Source of the DNA: an uncultured Pirellulaceae bacterium
GTDB taxonomy: Bacteria; Planctomycetota; Planctomycetia; Pirellulales; Pirellulaceae
NCBI GenBank assembly: GCA_905480235.1
Contig: CAJQPP010000001.1
Location: 1-39,487, forward strand
Direction: 5' to 3'
DNA: 39,487 nt
The notes under the pieces are model-generated. The model saw nothing but the letters and a program-made list of their open reading frames with translations. It made no database searches and was not told the origin of the DNA. Every line of letters begins with the position of its first letter. Position 1 is the stretch's first letter. The position numbers were made by a program, and so were the translations under genes. Of the stretch, positions 16,629 to 25,734 are shown in pieces.

Positions 16629-17390
16629 ATGAAAACAGGAATACTCGTACATGGTTGCAATTTAAATATTGAGAATTGGCGTCACGTGGCATGGGGAGAC
16701 GCGCCCCAGCACTTGGGGCGAATTCCTCAGGGGATACTGGTCGCGCGGCAATTTGATGCGGAGGTGCTGGTGTTCGGTACGGGCGCATCCGAAAAAGAGT
16801 TTCGACTCGGTGAATCGGTATCTAGCGGCCGAAAGTTAGTTGAAAGCGAATACTCCATGGAATACTTGCGACAGTATTTTGACAACTTGCTGCAATTCGA
16901 GGCGTTTCAGAGGCAAGTTCCAGAATCTTCGGATCCCAATTTCTGGGCGGAATGGCGAACGGAAATATTGTCACGGATTGTTTTGGATATAAAGTCTCAG
17001 AATACGTTAGGAGAACTGGCGGCCGCGTTCGATATTTTTCAGGAACGCGGTATTCAACGCGTCGTACTGGTTTCTAGCCCCTCGCACATTGTTCGCTGCC
17101 TACGCGATGCGATGGACTTAATCGCCAGAAATGATCGCTACAGAGAAAACCCATTTACGTTGTTCGCGTCACCCAGTGTGACCTGCTACGAAGGAACGAC
17201 TCCTGCCGATGTCGTGGTGGTAGAACCGCCCCATCGCCCCGATCGACATGTGGTTCCCACTCATCGTCGCATTCAACGAATGATGACATTGCAGAAATTG
17301 GATAACGAGGATTTGGTGCAATTGATTGAGGAATTTGACGATCTGTTGCAGCGTTACGAACACAAGTTTTTCAGTAACCAAAAACCGTAA
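16629..17390 (+). CDS. DUF218/YdcF-like protein of unknown function
   Basis: 253 residues from ATG at 16629 (an in-frame GTG at 16623 is possible), with no signal peptide. Not firmly recognised. The alternating beta/alpha pattern and two stretches resemble the DUF218 (SanA/ElyC/YdcF) fold: an N-terminal beta-strand plus glycine (GILVHGC), and a central GIQRVVLVSSPSHIVRCLRD segment that mirrors the family's 'iiLVTs..H..Ra' motif. It differs in having a long helical insertion (about 75-130) and a C-terminal helix of ~45 residues. DUF218 proteins in other bacteria act in envelope maintenance. It is transcribed away from the MoxR operon with about 270 bases between the starts, and no partner gene is adjacent. 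Confidence 0.6.
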   Translation: MKTGILVHGCNLNIENWRHVAWGDAPQHLGRIPQGILVARQFDAEVLVFGTGASEKEFRLGESVSSGRKLVESEYSMEYLRQYFDNLLQFEAFQRQVPESSDPNFWAEWRTEILSRIVLDIKSQNTLGELAAAFDIFQERGIQRVVLVSSPSHIVRCLRDAMDLIARNDRYRENPFTLFASPSVTCYEGTTPADVVVVEPPHRPDRHVVPTHRRIQRMMTLQKLDNEDLVQLIEEFDDLLQRYEHKFFSNQKP

Positions 17391-17584
17391 TTGGGGATCC
17401 CGCAAAGCGAAGTGGTGTCGAGCAAGGTTCCTGAAAGCGAATGAACGCCCACGTGAGCATTTTGTGTTTTCGCTGAGCAGGTAAGAGTGATTTCTACACC
17501 AGCATGGCTTTTTCGTGATAAGATACATGCGTTCCAGGAGAACGATCTCGGGTTTGATTTACCTTATAGCGAGTGCGAACTACG

Positions 17585-18346
17585 ATGGGCCGATACGGGA
17601 CCTTTCTTTTTTTTGTTGTGTTGATATGCGTCACAACTTCTTTGTCCGCCCATGACGGCCGACGATTCGAGATTGAAGTCCGGAACGACAACGCACTCTG
17701 GGCTCAAGGGTCCATTGGAGGCGGCATTGATGACGGTGGAGGCGTGCATCGTCCTTATTTCAACGCGATCCACGATCATTGGATAGATGCTCCGGGCGGC
17801 AAGAATGAAGCCATCTCCTCGTTGCCGGCTTGGGATATCTTTAACCCGGATTCTCGGTTGCTCGGACATTCGATTCGTTTGGAGTTGTCAGATGTTTACA
17901 AATGGGAAGCGCCGCCGTTGATGCCGGCCCCGGGTACCGTTCCCAATTTCCAACCGATCGATCTTTCCGATGAAATTGAGATCACGACGCTAACCGAAAC
18001 ATTGCTGGTCAGTGATGGAAACTACGGCTCATTGGATTTAGTGGAGGTGGTCGATGTTCACGGGCATGTCGATTTGCCTTTCGAATACAAAATCAATACA
18101 CGCCCCGAAAACGAGATCTACGTTTTTGAGTGGATCATGTCGACTTCCGCACCGGACATCCTCGATAGCATGCCGGTTTATGCGATTCTTTCGCCTGATG
18201 GTGCCACACCTGAAGAGCGGTTACACCACGCTTCGCTTTACACCGAGCAATATTTGGGTTTTCGCAGTGTACCTGAGCCCAGTGGTTTTGGGGTCGTATT
18301 GGTGATGGCTGGTTGGCTCGCCGTGCGCCGCCAAAAAAAGCGATAG
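17585..18346 (+). CDS. PEP-CTERM sorted exported protein
   Basis: 253 residues from ATG at 17585 (GTG at 17573 is the alternative). A signal peptide (about 1-22, ending LSAHD) opens it. The C-terminus is a textbook PEP-CTERM signal: VPEP, then a hydrophobic helix (GFGVVLVMAGWLAV), then a basic end (RRQKKR). Such proteins are cleaved and sorted by an exosortase, which is not in this window. The body (about 25-225) is beta-rich with acidic and glycine-rich stretches and several His/Asp pairs near the N-terminus (HRPYFNAIHDHW); it is compatible with metal binding, but no known domain was recognised. Its role is probably at the cell surface or in exopolysaccharide-linked structures, as for other PEP-CTERM proteins. 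Confidence 0.8.
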   Translation: MGRYGTFLFFVVLICVTTSLSAHDGRRFEIEVRNDNALWAQGSIGGGIDDGGGVHRPYFNAIHDHWIDAPGGKNEAISSLPAWDIFNPDSRLLGHSIRLELSDVYKWEAPPLMPAPGTVPNFQPIDLSDEIEITTLTETLLVSDGNYGSLDLVEVVDVHGHVDLPFEYKINTRPENEIYVFEWIMSTSAPDILDSMPVYAILSPDGATPEERLHHASLYTEQYLGFRSVPEPSGFGVVLVMAGWLAVRRQKKR

Positions 18347-18409
18347 CTGGCACTTTCACAGAAGGCGAAATCGCTGGTATTAAATAAGGCTGGTAATTTG
18401 GGGGTGTCG

Positions 18410-18451
18410 CTATCCCGTTTTTTGCCGGTACTATCCCGTTTTTTGCCGGTA
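18410..18451. repeat. Perfect 21-base tandem duplication
   Basis: The unit CTATCCCGTTTTTTGCCGGTA occurs twice with no gap (18410-18430 and 18431-18451) in the spacer between the PEP-CTERM gene and the YbjN-like gene. It is directly visible. The TTTTTT run within each copy suggests slippage or a regulatory duplication; its function is unknown. Confidence 0.85.
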
Positions 18452-18551
18452 ACAAGTCTTTATCGACGGATTTGTGCTTCTATGGTACGTTGGCTGCGTC
18501 GGACCCAAAGAAGGTCCAAATCATATTGTGATTCCTCGAGGAAAGCCCGTC

Positions 18552-19076
18552 ATGAAGGTTTTGTCCTTTGCCTTTTTGTTCCTGTTTGTGTTAGTGAACT
18601 TGCCCAGCGTGATTGCGTTAGGTCAAGCCAATAGCGCGTCGGAAGCTGTCGCCGACCATGATGAGCGGGTACGGGAACGGCTCGATCAAACAGAGCTGAA
18701 ATACGAAATTGATGAGGACGGTGATTTTAAACTGCTCTTTGAGTATGACGATGGCCGCTCTCAAATTGTTTTCGTAAATTCCAAGACTGAGAATTACCAG
18801 GATTTAGAGATTCGTGAGGTCTGGGCGGTCGGGTTCGTGCCGGCCAAAAAAGGTAGTAAGGTTCCAGCTGATGTTTGTGAGAATTTGGTGCGATCCAATT
18901 CCGAAATCAAAATGGGTGCCTGGCAAGTACAGAAGCTAGGTGACAACGAGGTCGGTGTCTTTCGAGCCATGGTCAGCGCTAATGCCGACAAAGATGTCAT
19001 CCTTGACACTTTGCGATTGGTGGGAATTTCCGCAGATGAGAAAGAGGCTGAGTTGCTAGGCTCGGATGAGCTTTAG
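18552..19076 (+). CDS. Exported YbjN-like protein
   Basis: 174 residues from ATG at 18552, chosen because GAGGAAA lies eight bases upstream and the protein then opens with a signal peptide (MKVLSFAFLFLFVLVNLP, cleavage near residue 23-25). The mature part (about 40-165) has the alternating pattern and DGDFKLLF/AVSANADKD-type motifs of YbjN proteins. These have a fold related to type III secretion chaperones and an unclear role in stress and motility control in enterobacteria. YbjN is cytoplasmic there, so an exported version is a little unusual. The resemblance is by pattern only and should be held as moderate. It ends 86 bases before the end of the M28 peptidase gene, which runs the other way. 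Confidence 0.6.
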   Translation: MKVLSFAFLFLFVLVNLPSVIALGQANSASEAVADHDERVRERLDQTELKYEIDEDGDFKLLFEYDDGRSQIVFVNSKTENYQDLEIREVWAVGFVPAKKGSKVPADVCENLVRSNSEIKMGAWQVQKLGDNEVGVFRAMVSANADKDVILDTLRLVGISADEKEAELLGSDEL

Positions 19077-19162
19077 GCAATCGCCGGTAAAAGTTGTTAG
19101 GTTCCGCAATTGAGGAATTGGGGCCATGCCTCTTTGGGGGAAGGCTCACCTGATGACCGGTC

Positions 19163-20584
19163 TTACTTCTCCCCAAGTTTTTTCGGCATATCTGCCAGCA
19201 CAAATGCGGCTGCCGCCATCGTAACGGCGCAATCGGTCAATTGTTTGGGATCGACTTTATCAACCGTGTCGGCGTGCGTATGGTGCGTGTTGAAGTACAG
19301 TCGGCCATCGACGCTGAGCCCTAGACAGGCGGTGCCCATCGGCTTTAATTGACCGATATCGACACCTGAAAAACCGGTGCGCAGCCGTGAAGCATTGATA
19401 GGTTTCAAGAGATCCAAAAGCCCTTGCAGTTGTACTTCGGCGACGCTCTCCTTTTGCTTATCTTCCATATCCAAATTCAAGCCCTCTGGCGAGAACCCAC
19501 CGCTGTCAGATTCGATACCGGCCACGTGAATTTCATCTTGGTGACGATTAAAGTAGTTCAGGGCGCCTGCAATTCCATTTTCCTCATTGGTCCACAGGAC
19601 GACTCGTATCGTACGTCGTGGTTTCAGGTTCAGGCGTCGCAATATCGCAAGGGCTTCCATTGCTGCCACACAACCCGCTCCGTCATCATGGGCACCCGTA
19701 CCGACATCCCAAGAGTCTATGTGACCACCGATGACCACGATCTCTTCCGGTTTTTCGTAACCTACGATCTCTGCAAGGACGTTATGGGATGGAGCCTCGC
19801 CTTGATCCTCCGCTTCCATGTAGAGTTTGACTCGCGGAGTGATTCCACGATTTTGAAAGCGTCTCAGCAGGGTAGCTCCTTCGACGGAGATCGCTGCAGT
19901 GGGGATTTTTTTTACGTCCGGTCCACCGCTGTACCGCATGGCACCGGTATGGGGTGAGTCCAGTGAATAGGCGGTAATGGAGCGCACAAGTGCGGCGACG
20001 CCACCACGCTCTGCCGCCCATCGCGCGCCATTGCTTCGGTAGATGACCGTGCTGCCATATCCGGAACCTTCTGTTTCGGAAAAACGCGGCATGGCACAGT
20101 TAAATACAACAATCTTGCCTTGGATTGCCTCGTCCGCTAATTCGTCGAGCTCTTCTTTACTGTCCACCACGATGACGTCCGCTTCAATCCCACCTGCTCC
20201 GGTACCAATTGACCCGCCTAGGCCCAACATCTGTATGGCCATTGAACGCGGGGAAACCAATTCGCAGGATTCTTTACCTCGCACCCATTTGGGGACGTTG
20301 ACGGGTTCTTTGCGAACGTTTTCGTGCCCGTCTTTCTGCAAGCTTTCGACGGCCCAATCAATCGCTTGTTCCAATTCGGGACTGCCGCTTAAGCGGCAAC
20401 CAATGTCGTCGCATAGCTCCTGCAGTTTCATATAGGAATTGTTATTTTGTCGAGCTGATTTGATGATTTTTTCGACGGCCGGTTGGTACTCGCTCATTGG
20501 CTTAGCGACCTCATCTTGACCGTATGCTGGGAGGCAAATAAGTGAGAGGGAAAGTAACAGGCAAGCGAATGGTTGCAACTTCAT
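19163..20584 (-). CDS. Exported M28-family zinc peptidase (carboxypeptidase Q-like)
   Basis: 473 residues with a clear signal peptide (about 1-22, ending AYGQD). It probably removes amino acids or dipeptides from peptides outside the cytoplasm. The two-zinc site of M28 is complete: His288 (GGHIDSWD), Asp300 (GAHDDGAG), the catalytic Glu334 with Glu335 (TNEENG), Asp360 (ESDSGG) and the His in HHTHADT (about 435-439). A PA-type insertion occupies about 125-250. The HHTHADTVDKVDP ending is most like carboxypeptidase Q (plasma glutamate carboxypeptidase) rather than aminopeptidase S. It is a single gene, divergent from the HEAT/propeller gene with ~280 bases between the chosen starts; no operon partner. 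Confidence 0.93.
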   Translation of the reverse strand: MKLQPFACLLLSLSLICLPAYGQDEVAKPMSEYQPAVEKIIKSARQNNNSYMKLQELCDDIGCRLSGSPELEQAIDWAVESLQKDGHENVRKEPVNVPKWVRGKESCELVSPRSMAIQMLGLGGSIGTGAGGIEADVIVVDSKEELDELADEAIQGKIVVFNCAMPRFSETEGSGYGSTVIYRSNGARWAAERGGVAALVRSITAYSLDSPHTGAMRYSGGPDVKKIPTAAISVEGATLLRRFQNRGITPRVKLYMEAEDQGEAPSHNVLAEIVGYEKPEEIVVIGGHIDSWDVGTGAHDDGAGCVAAMEALAILRRLNLKPRRTIRVVLWTNEENGIAGALNYFNRHQDEIHVAGIESDSGGFSPEGLNLDMEDKQKESVAEVQLQGLLDLLKPINASRLRTGFSGVDIGQLKPMGTACLGLSVDGRLYFNTHHTHADTVDKVDPKQLTDCAVTMAAAAFVLADMPKKLGEK

Positions 20585-20865
20585 GGGGATAGGTCTTTTT
20601 AAAATACTTAAAGTGCTCGATGGATTGCGGCATTTTCATGATAGTTTTATTTGATCAAAAAATCACCAGTCCGGTGAGATGAGTTTTCGCCCTAAATTAA
20701 AGCTATTTGCAGCAGGTTGGGAAAACGCCAATGGTGGATTTGCCGTTGAATCCTCTTACAATGAAGGGATCGACCCATGCACCCCAGCTAAAGCGATAAA
20801 ATATTTTGCACCTGCTACACGCAATATCTGAAGCTCGGCGAATCCTAAACCACGGCTGTGTCGTC

Positions 20866-22584
20866 ATGGCGTGTGTCTGGGGAGGTCTTTGTTTTGAATT
20901 CGTTGCGAATTGTAGCGGGCAACTCAGTGGGGATTCCCAGGTTTTCGCAGCGGACCAACGACCGCAGGAAATGGGCGACGGGAATAGAGATCATGCTACG
21001 GAAGCAGCACTAACAATATTGAGATATCGAGGCATTGGGCAATCGACCGAAGCATTGCGAGCCTGCTTGCAGGGTATGCAACCCGACCATCCCGATCAGC
21101 TCGACCGGGTTGTTCAAGCAAGACAGTGGGTCAAAGAGCTAGGCAGCACCGATTACTCTACGCGTCGACGGGCAGTCGTCGCATTGGAAAAAGCAACTTG
21201 GTTGCCGCTGGACGAGTTGGCTAAAGCTCAGGAGTCTGATGATTTTGAACTTCGTTCAGCTGCCCAAATGATTATTCGGCAGAGTCAAGAACGAGCTCCT
21301 CGAGATTCACAGGCTGGCATTACCGAGGCGATCTGCCATTTGATTGTGGCCCGCCAAATCAAAGGCCTGTGCCCAGAAGTTGCTCAGGCGATGCTATTGT
21401 TTGATGAACCTGAAACGATCCAGGCAATCCAAGCGGCTATCGTAGTGACCGCCTCGCCTAAAGACATTGGCTTGCTTGAGCAGTTGGTAAACAGCCCAGC
21501 GGCAAGCCTGCGGATTTCGGCGTTGCAGGCAATTTTGGCGTTAGAGTTTTCCGATTCTACAGATTTACTTAATCGGTCGTTAAGCGATCCGGATCCGAGT
21601 ATCAAATTATTTGCGGCGAAACATCTTGCAGATTTAGGAGATCGTCGAAGCATACCTTGCCTGTTGGAATTAATGACATCTCAGGACTTTGAGGTGCGCA
21701 GAGACAGTCATCGGATTTTACATGCGACCACGAAAAAAGATTTTGAATACCTCGCTTTTGGGAAACCGGAAGAGAGGCGTGCCGCGTTAACAAGCTGGCA
21801 GCATTGGTGGTCTGAATTTGGAGCGACTGCGAAACTAGAATTCCCATTGGCAGAAATTCAAAGGGGGAATGGAAAGATTCTGTTAAGCAATTTTCGCGAA
21901 AAATTGGTAATCGAATTGAATATGAACGGGGAGGTGACCTGGCAGAAAAAGTTTGATGCCCCTTGGGCGCTTAGAGGGCTGCCCAACGGTCACCGGTTGG
22001 TTAGTCAACTTTACGATCACTCGATTGTTGAGTTTGACAAGCGTGGCCGAGAAATTTGGCGACTCAACGATCTGCCTGGGAGAATTGCGAGTATCGATCG
22101 GGATAGCGATGGAAATTTATTGGTGGCCTGTCCAGACCTTTTTAAGGTTTATGAATATGACCGAGTTGGCAAATTGATTTGGGAGATGAATACCGATGGA
22201 ATGACGGTGCAGGTCAATTACCTGAAAAACGGTAACCGTTTGGTGGCGTTCGTTCGTCCGGGTAAAGTCATGGAAATTGATCGTAATGGCAAGATGGTAT
22301 CGGAAATAACCGGCCATGGTGAGCCGCTAAGCGCTCGCCGTACCTCGCGAGGTACCACACTCGTTACTTATTCAGGAAACGCCGATTTCAACGAATTCGA
22401 CCAATCCGGAGAACTGCTCAGGAAGATTAAAGGGGGCGCGGGGAACCTGATTGCTGCAGAGCAAGTTTCGAACGGAGATTTCATTATTGCCTCGAACCAA
22501 CGAGTTTCTCGGATTAACCAGGATGGCCAGGTCATTTGGCAATACGAACCCGGTTTTCATTTTCAGAAAATCAGCATCTATTAG
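20866..22584 (+). CDS. HEAT-repeat plus beta-propeller protein, probably exported
   Basis: 572 residues from ATG at 20866; an in-frame TTG at 20806 would add 20. The first ~25 residues are hydrophobic enough for a signal peptide, though short and with Cys. The first half (about 70-310) consists of helical pairs spaced ~35 residues, typical of HEAT repeats (e.g. DPDPSIKLFAAKHLADLGD, SQDFEVRRDSHRIL). The second half (about 330-570) is made of repeating four-strand units with W/Y-rich turns (VTWQKKF, REIWRLND, KLIWEMN, VIWQYEP), indicating a PQQ-type or arylsulfotransferase-like beta-propeller. I see no catalytic residues, so a binding or scaffold role is inferred. It lies 137 bases ahead of the flavin oxidase gene on the same strand. 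Confidence 0.75.
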   Translation: MACVWGGLCFEFVANCSGQLSGDSQVFAADQRPQEMGDGNRDHATEAALTILRYRGIGQSTEALRACLQGMQPDHPDQLDRVVQARQWVKELGSTDYSTRRRAVVALEKATWLPLDELAKAQESDDFELRSAAQMIIRQSQERAPRDSQAGITEAICHLIVARQIKGLCPEVAQAMLLFDEPETIQAIQAAIVVTASPKDIGLLEQLVNSPAASLRISALQAILALEFSDSTDLLNRSLSDPDPSIKLFAAKHLADLGDRRSIPCLLELMTSQDFEVRRDSHRILHATTKKDFEYLAFGKPEERRAALTSWQHWWSEFGATAKLEFPLAEIQRGNGKILLSNFREKLVIELNMNGEVTWQKKFDAPWALRGLPNGHRLVSQLYDHSIVEFDKRGREIWRLNDLPGRIASIDRDSDGNLLVACPDLFKVYEYDRVGKLIWEMNTDGMTVQVNYLKNGNRLVAFVRPGKVMEIDRNGKMVSEITGHGEPLSARRTSRGTTLVTYSGNADFNEFDQSGELLRKIKGGAGNLIAAEQVSNGDFIIASNQRVSRINQDGQVIWQYEPGFHFQKISIY

Positions 22585-22721
22585 TTACCAGGTCTGTCTT
22601 ATCAGCGGGTATCACATGGGATGGATCATTCTTTCCAGCCGAGCGGTCAGGCATTTCGGTGCTTTGGGGCAGGCAGTATGCTTGTTCGAGATGCAGGCGA
22701 TTTATTTTTATTGGAACTAAA

Positions 22722-23993
22722 ATGCGGATAGGTGTTATCGGTAGCGGGATTGCTGGGCTGGTGTCCGCGCGCAAACTGTGCGACGCCGGTCATCAGGTCA
22801 CGCTGTTTGAGCGACAACCGACCGTTGGCATGGATGCCCATTCTCTGGATATCCCGGCTGTCGATGGTACCCCCATGGTGCGGGCAGATGTTCCATCGCG
22901 AATGTTCAATGAAACGCAATGGCCACATCTCTTTCAGGTCTATAAAGACCTGGGTATTGAATCGACCGCAGTCTGCTCTTCCCAGGCGTTTTGTCACTTC
23001 CCGGGGAGCGTTTTTTTAACCCTGGAACAAGCGATCAAACCCATGACGCTGGCCGGAAAGCTACTGGACCGGAAAGCCCAAAGAATCCTTGGTGCGGCGG
23101 CCAGGTTGCAAAAGGTTGGCATTCAGGATTTGCAGCAAGATGACGTGCTGCAGTCGTTAACTCTTGAACAGTATCTAAGGCAACGGGAGTTCAGTGACGA
23201 GTTCATTCAAGAATTTCTTTACCCAACGCTATCTTCCACCGTGTTTACCTGCAGTTACTCGGCGGTTGCCAATTACCCCGCGAAAACCGCCTTGTCGATT
23301 TTGCAAAATTTAACGCGAAATACCACACTGCTAAAGACACGTTACGGAACCCAGGATGCAACCAAGCGATTGTTGCACGGTGATATTCAATTGCGTCTTT
23401 CCTGTGGAGTGCAGGTGGTGGAACGCCTTGATGACCAAGTGGAGGTCCGATTGATCGACGGCACCGCCGCAATTTTCGACCACGTGATTGTGGCCACGCA
23501 AGCAAATACAGCAGGCAAATTGGTAAGTGCTCTGTCGGACTCTGAATTGGGAATTCTCGGGTCGTTTCGTTACGAGTCGATTTCGATTTACGTACATACT
23601 GATACGCAATGGATGCCGGAACGGCGTCGCCAATGGGCCACTTTTAATATGTTGGTTTCTGAGGATCGCAGAGCTGCCATGTGTTCGGTCTGGTTAAACC
23701 GCTTTCATGCTGACTGGGATATTGAGTCACCGATTTTTCAGACGATCAACGCGTTTGCGGAACCCGACGCCGACAAGGTTCTTGCCAAGTGCGTAATGCA
23801 ACGTCCCGTCGTAAGCCCCGACTCGAATCGGGGCTGGGATGCCCTCGAAGCGATGCATCAAGAACCCAATCGCCGTATTTGGTATTGCGGTTCTTATGCG
23901 GGCCGCGGTACTCCCCTGTTGGAAAGTGGAGTCGTATCGGCTTTGGCAGTTGTGGAAGCCGTCGAGACTGCCTGCATGGGATCGGTTAGCTAG
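22722..23993 (+). CDS. FAD-dependent amine oxidase-like oxidoreductase
   Basis: 423 residues from ATG at 22722, which begins directly with the dinucleotide-binding fold; the open frame upstream to 22536 overlaps the preceding gene and is not used. GSGIAGLVSA (about 7-16) is the GxGxxG FAD site and VTLFER (about 27-32) the ribose-binding end of the fold. The C-terminus has the GxxYAGRGTPLLESG segment that closes FAD in amine oxidases and COG2907-type NAD/FAD-binding proteins. The substrate is unknown; COG2907 proteins are often found near fatty acid cyclopropanation genes, but none is here. A perfect hairpin at 23814-23835 lies inside the coding sequence. Confidence 0.85.
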   Translation: MRIGVIGSGIAGLVSARKLCDAGHQVTLFERQPTVGMDAHSLDIPAVDGTPMVRADVPSRMFNETQWPHLFQVYKDLGIESTAVCSSQAFCHFPGSVFLTLEQAIKPMTLAGKLLDRKAQRILGAAARLQKVGIQDLQQDDVLQSLTLEQYLRQREFSDEFIQEFLYPTLSSTVFTCSYSAVANYPAKTALSILQNLTRNTTLLKTRYGTQDATKRLLHGDIQLRLSCGVQVVERLDDQVEVRLIDGTAAIFDHVIVATQANTAGKLVSALSDSELGILGSFRYESISIYVHTDTQWMPERRRQWATFNMLVSEDRRAAMCSVWLNRFHADWDIESPIFQTINAFAEPDADKVLAKCVMQRPVVSPDSNRGWDALEAMHQEPNRRIWYCGSYAGRGTPLLESGVVSALAVVEAVETACMGSVS

Positions 23994-24100
23994 TGGTGAC
24001 CTCATGGGCAACAGGCTACTGAACCGCGATTATCGTCGAGCATTCCAAAAATCGTGCGGCAGCGCCCTTCCGGTTGCAGAGTCTTCGATTCAGGGGCTAA

Positions 24101-24141
24101 CTGCCACACGCACCATGTGAACCGGATTGGTCACGTGGCAG
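24101..24141. terminator. Candidate bidirectional hairpin between convergent genes
   Basis: CTGCCAC (24101-24107) pairs with GTGGCAG (24135-24141); an alternative inner pair is CCATGTGA (24113-24120) with TCACGTGG (24131-24138, one wobble). It lies between the flavin oxidase gene and the HExxH membrane gene, which converge. No T-run follows, so this is a weak call. Confidence 0.25.
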
Positions 24142-24257
24142 AAGGGAATGTCGAACACGCCTGATTTCTGACAACCTTTTTGAAATAATTCTGTCGCGGC
24201 GAGTGAAATTGCTGGCAACTCAGCAAGCGGCCCCGCAAAATGCTGCATTCCCCATGG

Positions 24258-25088
24258 CTACCGGCGACGAATGAGGTCGTAGATTTCAGTAAGCAGAAAG
24301 ACAAACAGGGTCGCAATGCCCACCAGCGTAATGACGGCGATCATGGCCGTGATAATAGGGACCAGGGCAGGTTTCAGGAAAGAAAGTGTCGAGGCTGCAC
24401 TGGGACCAAACATGGCTAATAATAAGCTGGCAACCGTTAGACCCAGCAGAACAAGAATGCCGCCTTTTTTAGCCCCCTCGTAATCGGACATGCTGGGCGC
24501 CATATGACTGCCCACACAGATCACCAAATATAAAAACAGCCAGAGTCGAAAGGTTGCCAGATGTTCCGGACGAAAAAGTCCTGAAAAAAGCGATTTCAAT
24601 GCGGCTCCTACTTGCTCCCAGAGAGGCAAATCTGGGAGCGGGGAAAAGAGGGCGGCTCGGCCGGTCTCCGGGAAAAAGATCATCAGCAGCAACAACAGGA
24701 TCGCCGTACCGCCTAATAAGGGCGCGATGCCGATGAAAAAAGTGCCGATTTCTTGATAAAGGTTCCCTCGCGTATAAGTGTGCGTGACATAGCCCAATCG
24801 CCCGGCTTTTTTATCCGGTTTGAAGAGGGCCATATCGATGATTTTATGTTGGAATATCGCGCACATCAGTGCGTGGCTCAGTTCATGAATCGGGGTCCCC
24901 AGCCAACCGGTCAGCATGACCGAGTTCCAGCCAAACCGGCGGGCCAGACGTTGTTGCATCAACCACTCAAGGAAGTGAATCACCCAGGTGAAGAAAACTA
25001 ATGGGGCGATACCGCCAATCAGTAAAAGGAGCGCCGGCCAAACACTGTCGGTGAAAATATTGGCAAAAATCGGCATGGTGGTAGGCAT
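24258..25088 (-). CDS. HExxH membrane protein (M50-like putative metalloprotease)
   Basis: 276 residues from ATG at 25088; ATG at 25076 is equally possible and neither has a good ribosome site. The open frame runs on to 25295, but that part is hydrophilic and overlaps the start of the divergent YkgJ-type gene. About six transmembrane helices are visible. Between the second and third lies GTPIHELSHALMCAIF, an HExxH zinc-peptidase motif (His68-Glu-x-x-His72) in the context used by M50 (site-2 type) proteases. No typical second M50 motif (NPDG-like) is evident, so protease activity is inferred only; it could be an M50-related membrane protein with another role. Confidence 0.7.
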   Translation of the reverse strand: MPTTMPIFANIFTDSVWPALLLLIGGIAPLVFFTWVIHFLEWLMQQRLARRFGWNSVMLTGWLGTPIHELSHALMCAIFQHKIIDMALFKPDKKAGRLGYVTHTYTRGNLYQEIGTFFIGIAPLLGGTAILLLLLMIFFPETGRAALFSPLPDLPLWEQVGAALKSLFSGLFRPEHLATFRLWLFLYLVICVGSHMAPSMSDYEGAKKGGILVLLGLTVASLLLAMFGPSAASTLSFLKPALVPIITAMIAVITLVGIATLFVFLLTEIYDLIRRR

Positions 25089-25283
25089 CGGCAGACGTGG
25101 GAAAAGCAGCCCTGTTAGCCTAACGGGTCTGCCCCGATTGGTAAAAGGCCTTCCGGGGCTTAAACTTTTCAATTCATGATTTCCCGGATCCCGAGAAACA
25201 AAGATTTTCCCTGCCTGTTGGATGTTCGCGGAGATATCGCTTCCGCCGCCAAGGTAGATTCCTGACACGACAGTTTCCCTCAC

Positions 25284-25721
25284 ATGATTCAACAAGCTAA
25301 ACCCACGCGTGAAGACTTAAAACCGGGGCAAGTGCTGTGCGAATTCTGCACTGCGAAGTGTTGCCACTATTTTGCTTTGCCCATCGAAAAGCCAATTTGT
25401 TTTGAGGATTTTGAGTACCTGAGATGGTATTTATTACACGATCGAGCATCTCTCTTTACCGAAGATGGCATTTGGTACTTACTGGTCCACACCGTTTGCA
25501 AACACTTACAGAGTGACTTTCGTTGTGGGATATACGAGTCCCGTCCATTGATTTGTCGGACGTACACCACCGATGAGTGTGAATACGATGACGGCTGGAC
25601 CTATGAACAATATTTCGAAACGCCCGAGCAAATCGCTGAGTTTACCGACGCTCTGTTCGCAGAGCCTGGCGATGATAACTTTCGCTCGCCACAACCATCC
25701 CTTTTACCCATTCTAGGCTAG
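25284..25721 (+). CDS. YkgJ-type cysteine cluster protein
   Basis: 145 residues, cytoplasmic. The CxxCxxxCC signature at Cys19, Cys22, Cys26 and Cys27 and a distal CGIYESRPLICRTY block mark the YkgJ (CxxCxxCC) family, which binds a zinc ion or an iron-sulfur cluster; its enzymatic role is unproven. The distance from its stop to the hisS start is only 13 bases, so the two are very likely co-transcribed. The start at 25284 fits the family, and the region upstream is shared with the divergent membrane protein gene. Confidence 0.85.
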   Translation: MIQQAKPTREDLKPGQVLCEFCTAKCCHYFALPIEKPICFEDFEYLRWYLLHDRASLFTEDGIWYLLVHTVCKHLQSDFRCGIYESRPLICRTYTTDECEYDDGWTYEQYFETPEQIAEFTDALFAEPGDDNFRSPQPSLLPILG

Positions 25722-25734
25722 GCCCGAATTTCCG

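Noticed and set aside
22536-22721. N-terminal extension of the flavin oxidase frame
   Set aside because: Overlaps the end of the HEAT/propeller gene, and the FAD-binding fold begins exactly at the internal ATG at 22722.
23814-23835. Perfect hairpin AGCCCCGA-CTCGAA-TCGGGGCT, also resembling a tRNA T-arm
   Set aside because: It lies inside the well-conserved coding sequence of the flavin oxidase and has no accompanying acceptor, D or anticodon stems.
25089-25295. N-terminal extension of the HExxH membrane protein
   Set aside because: Hydrophilic, without family features, and it would overlap the start of the divergent YkgJ-type gene.
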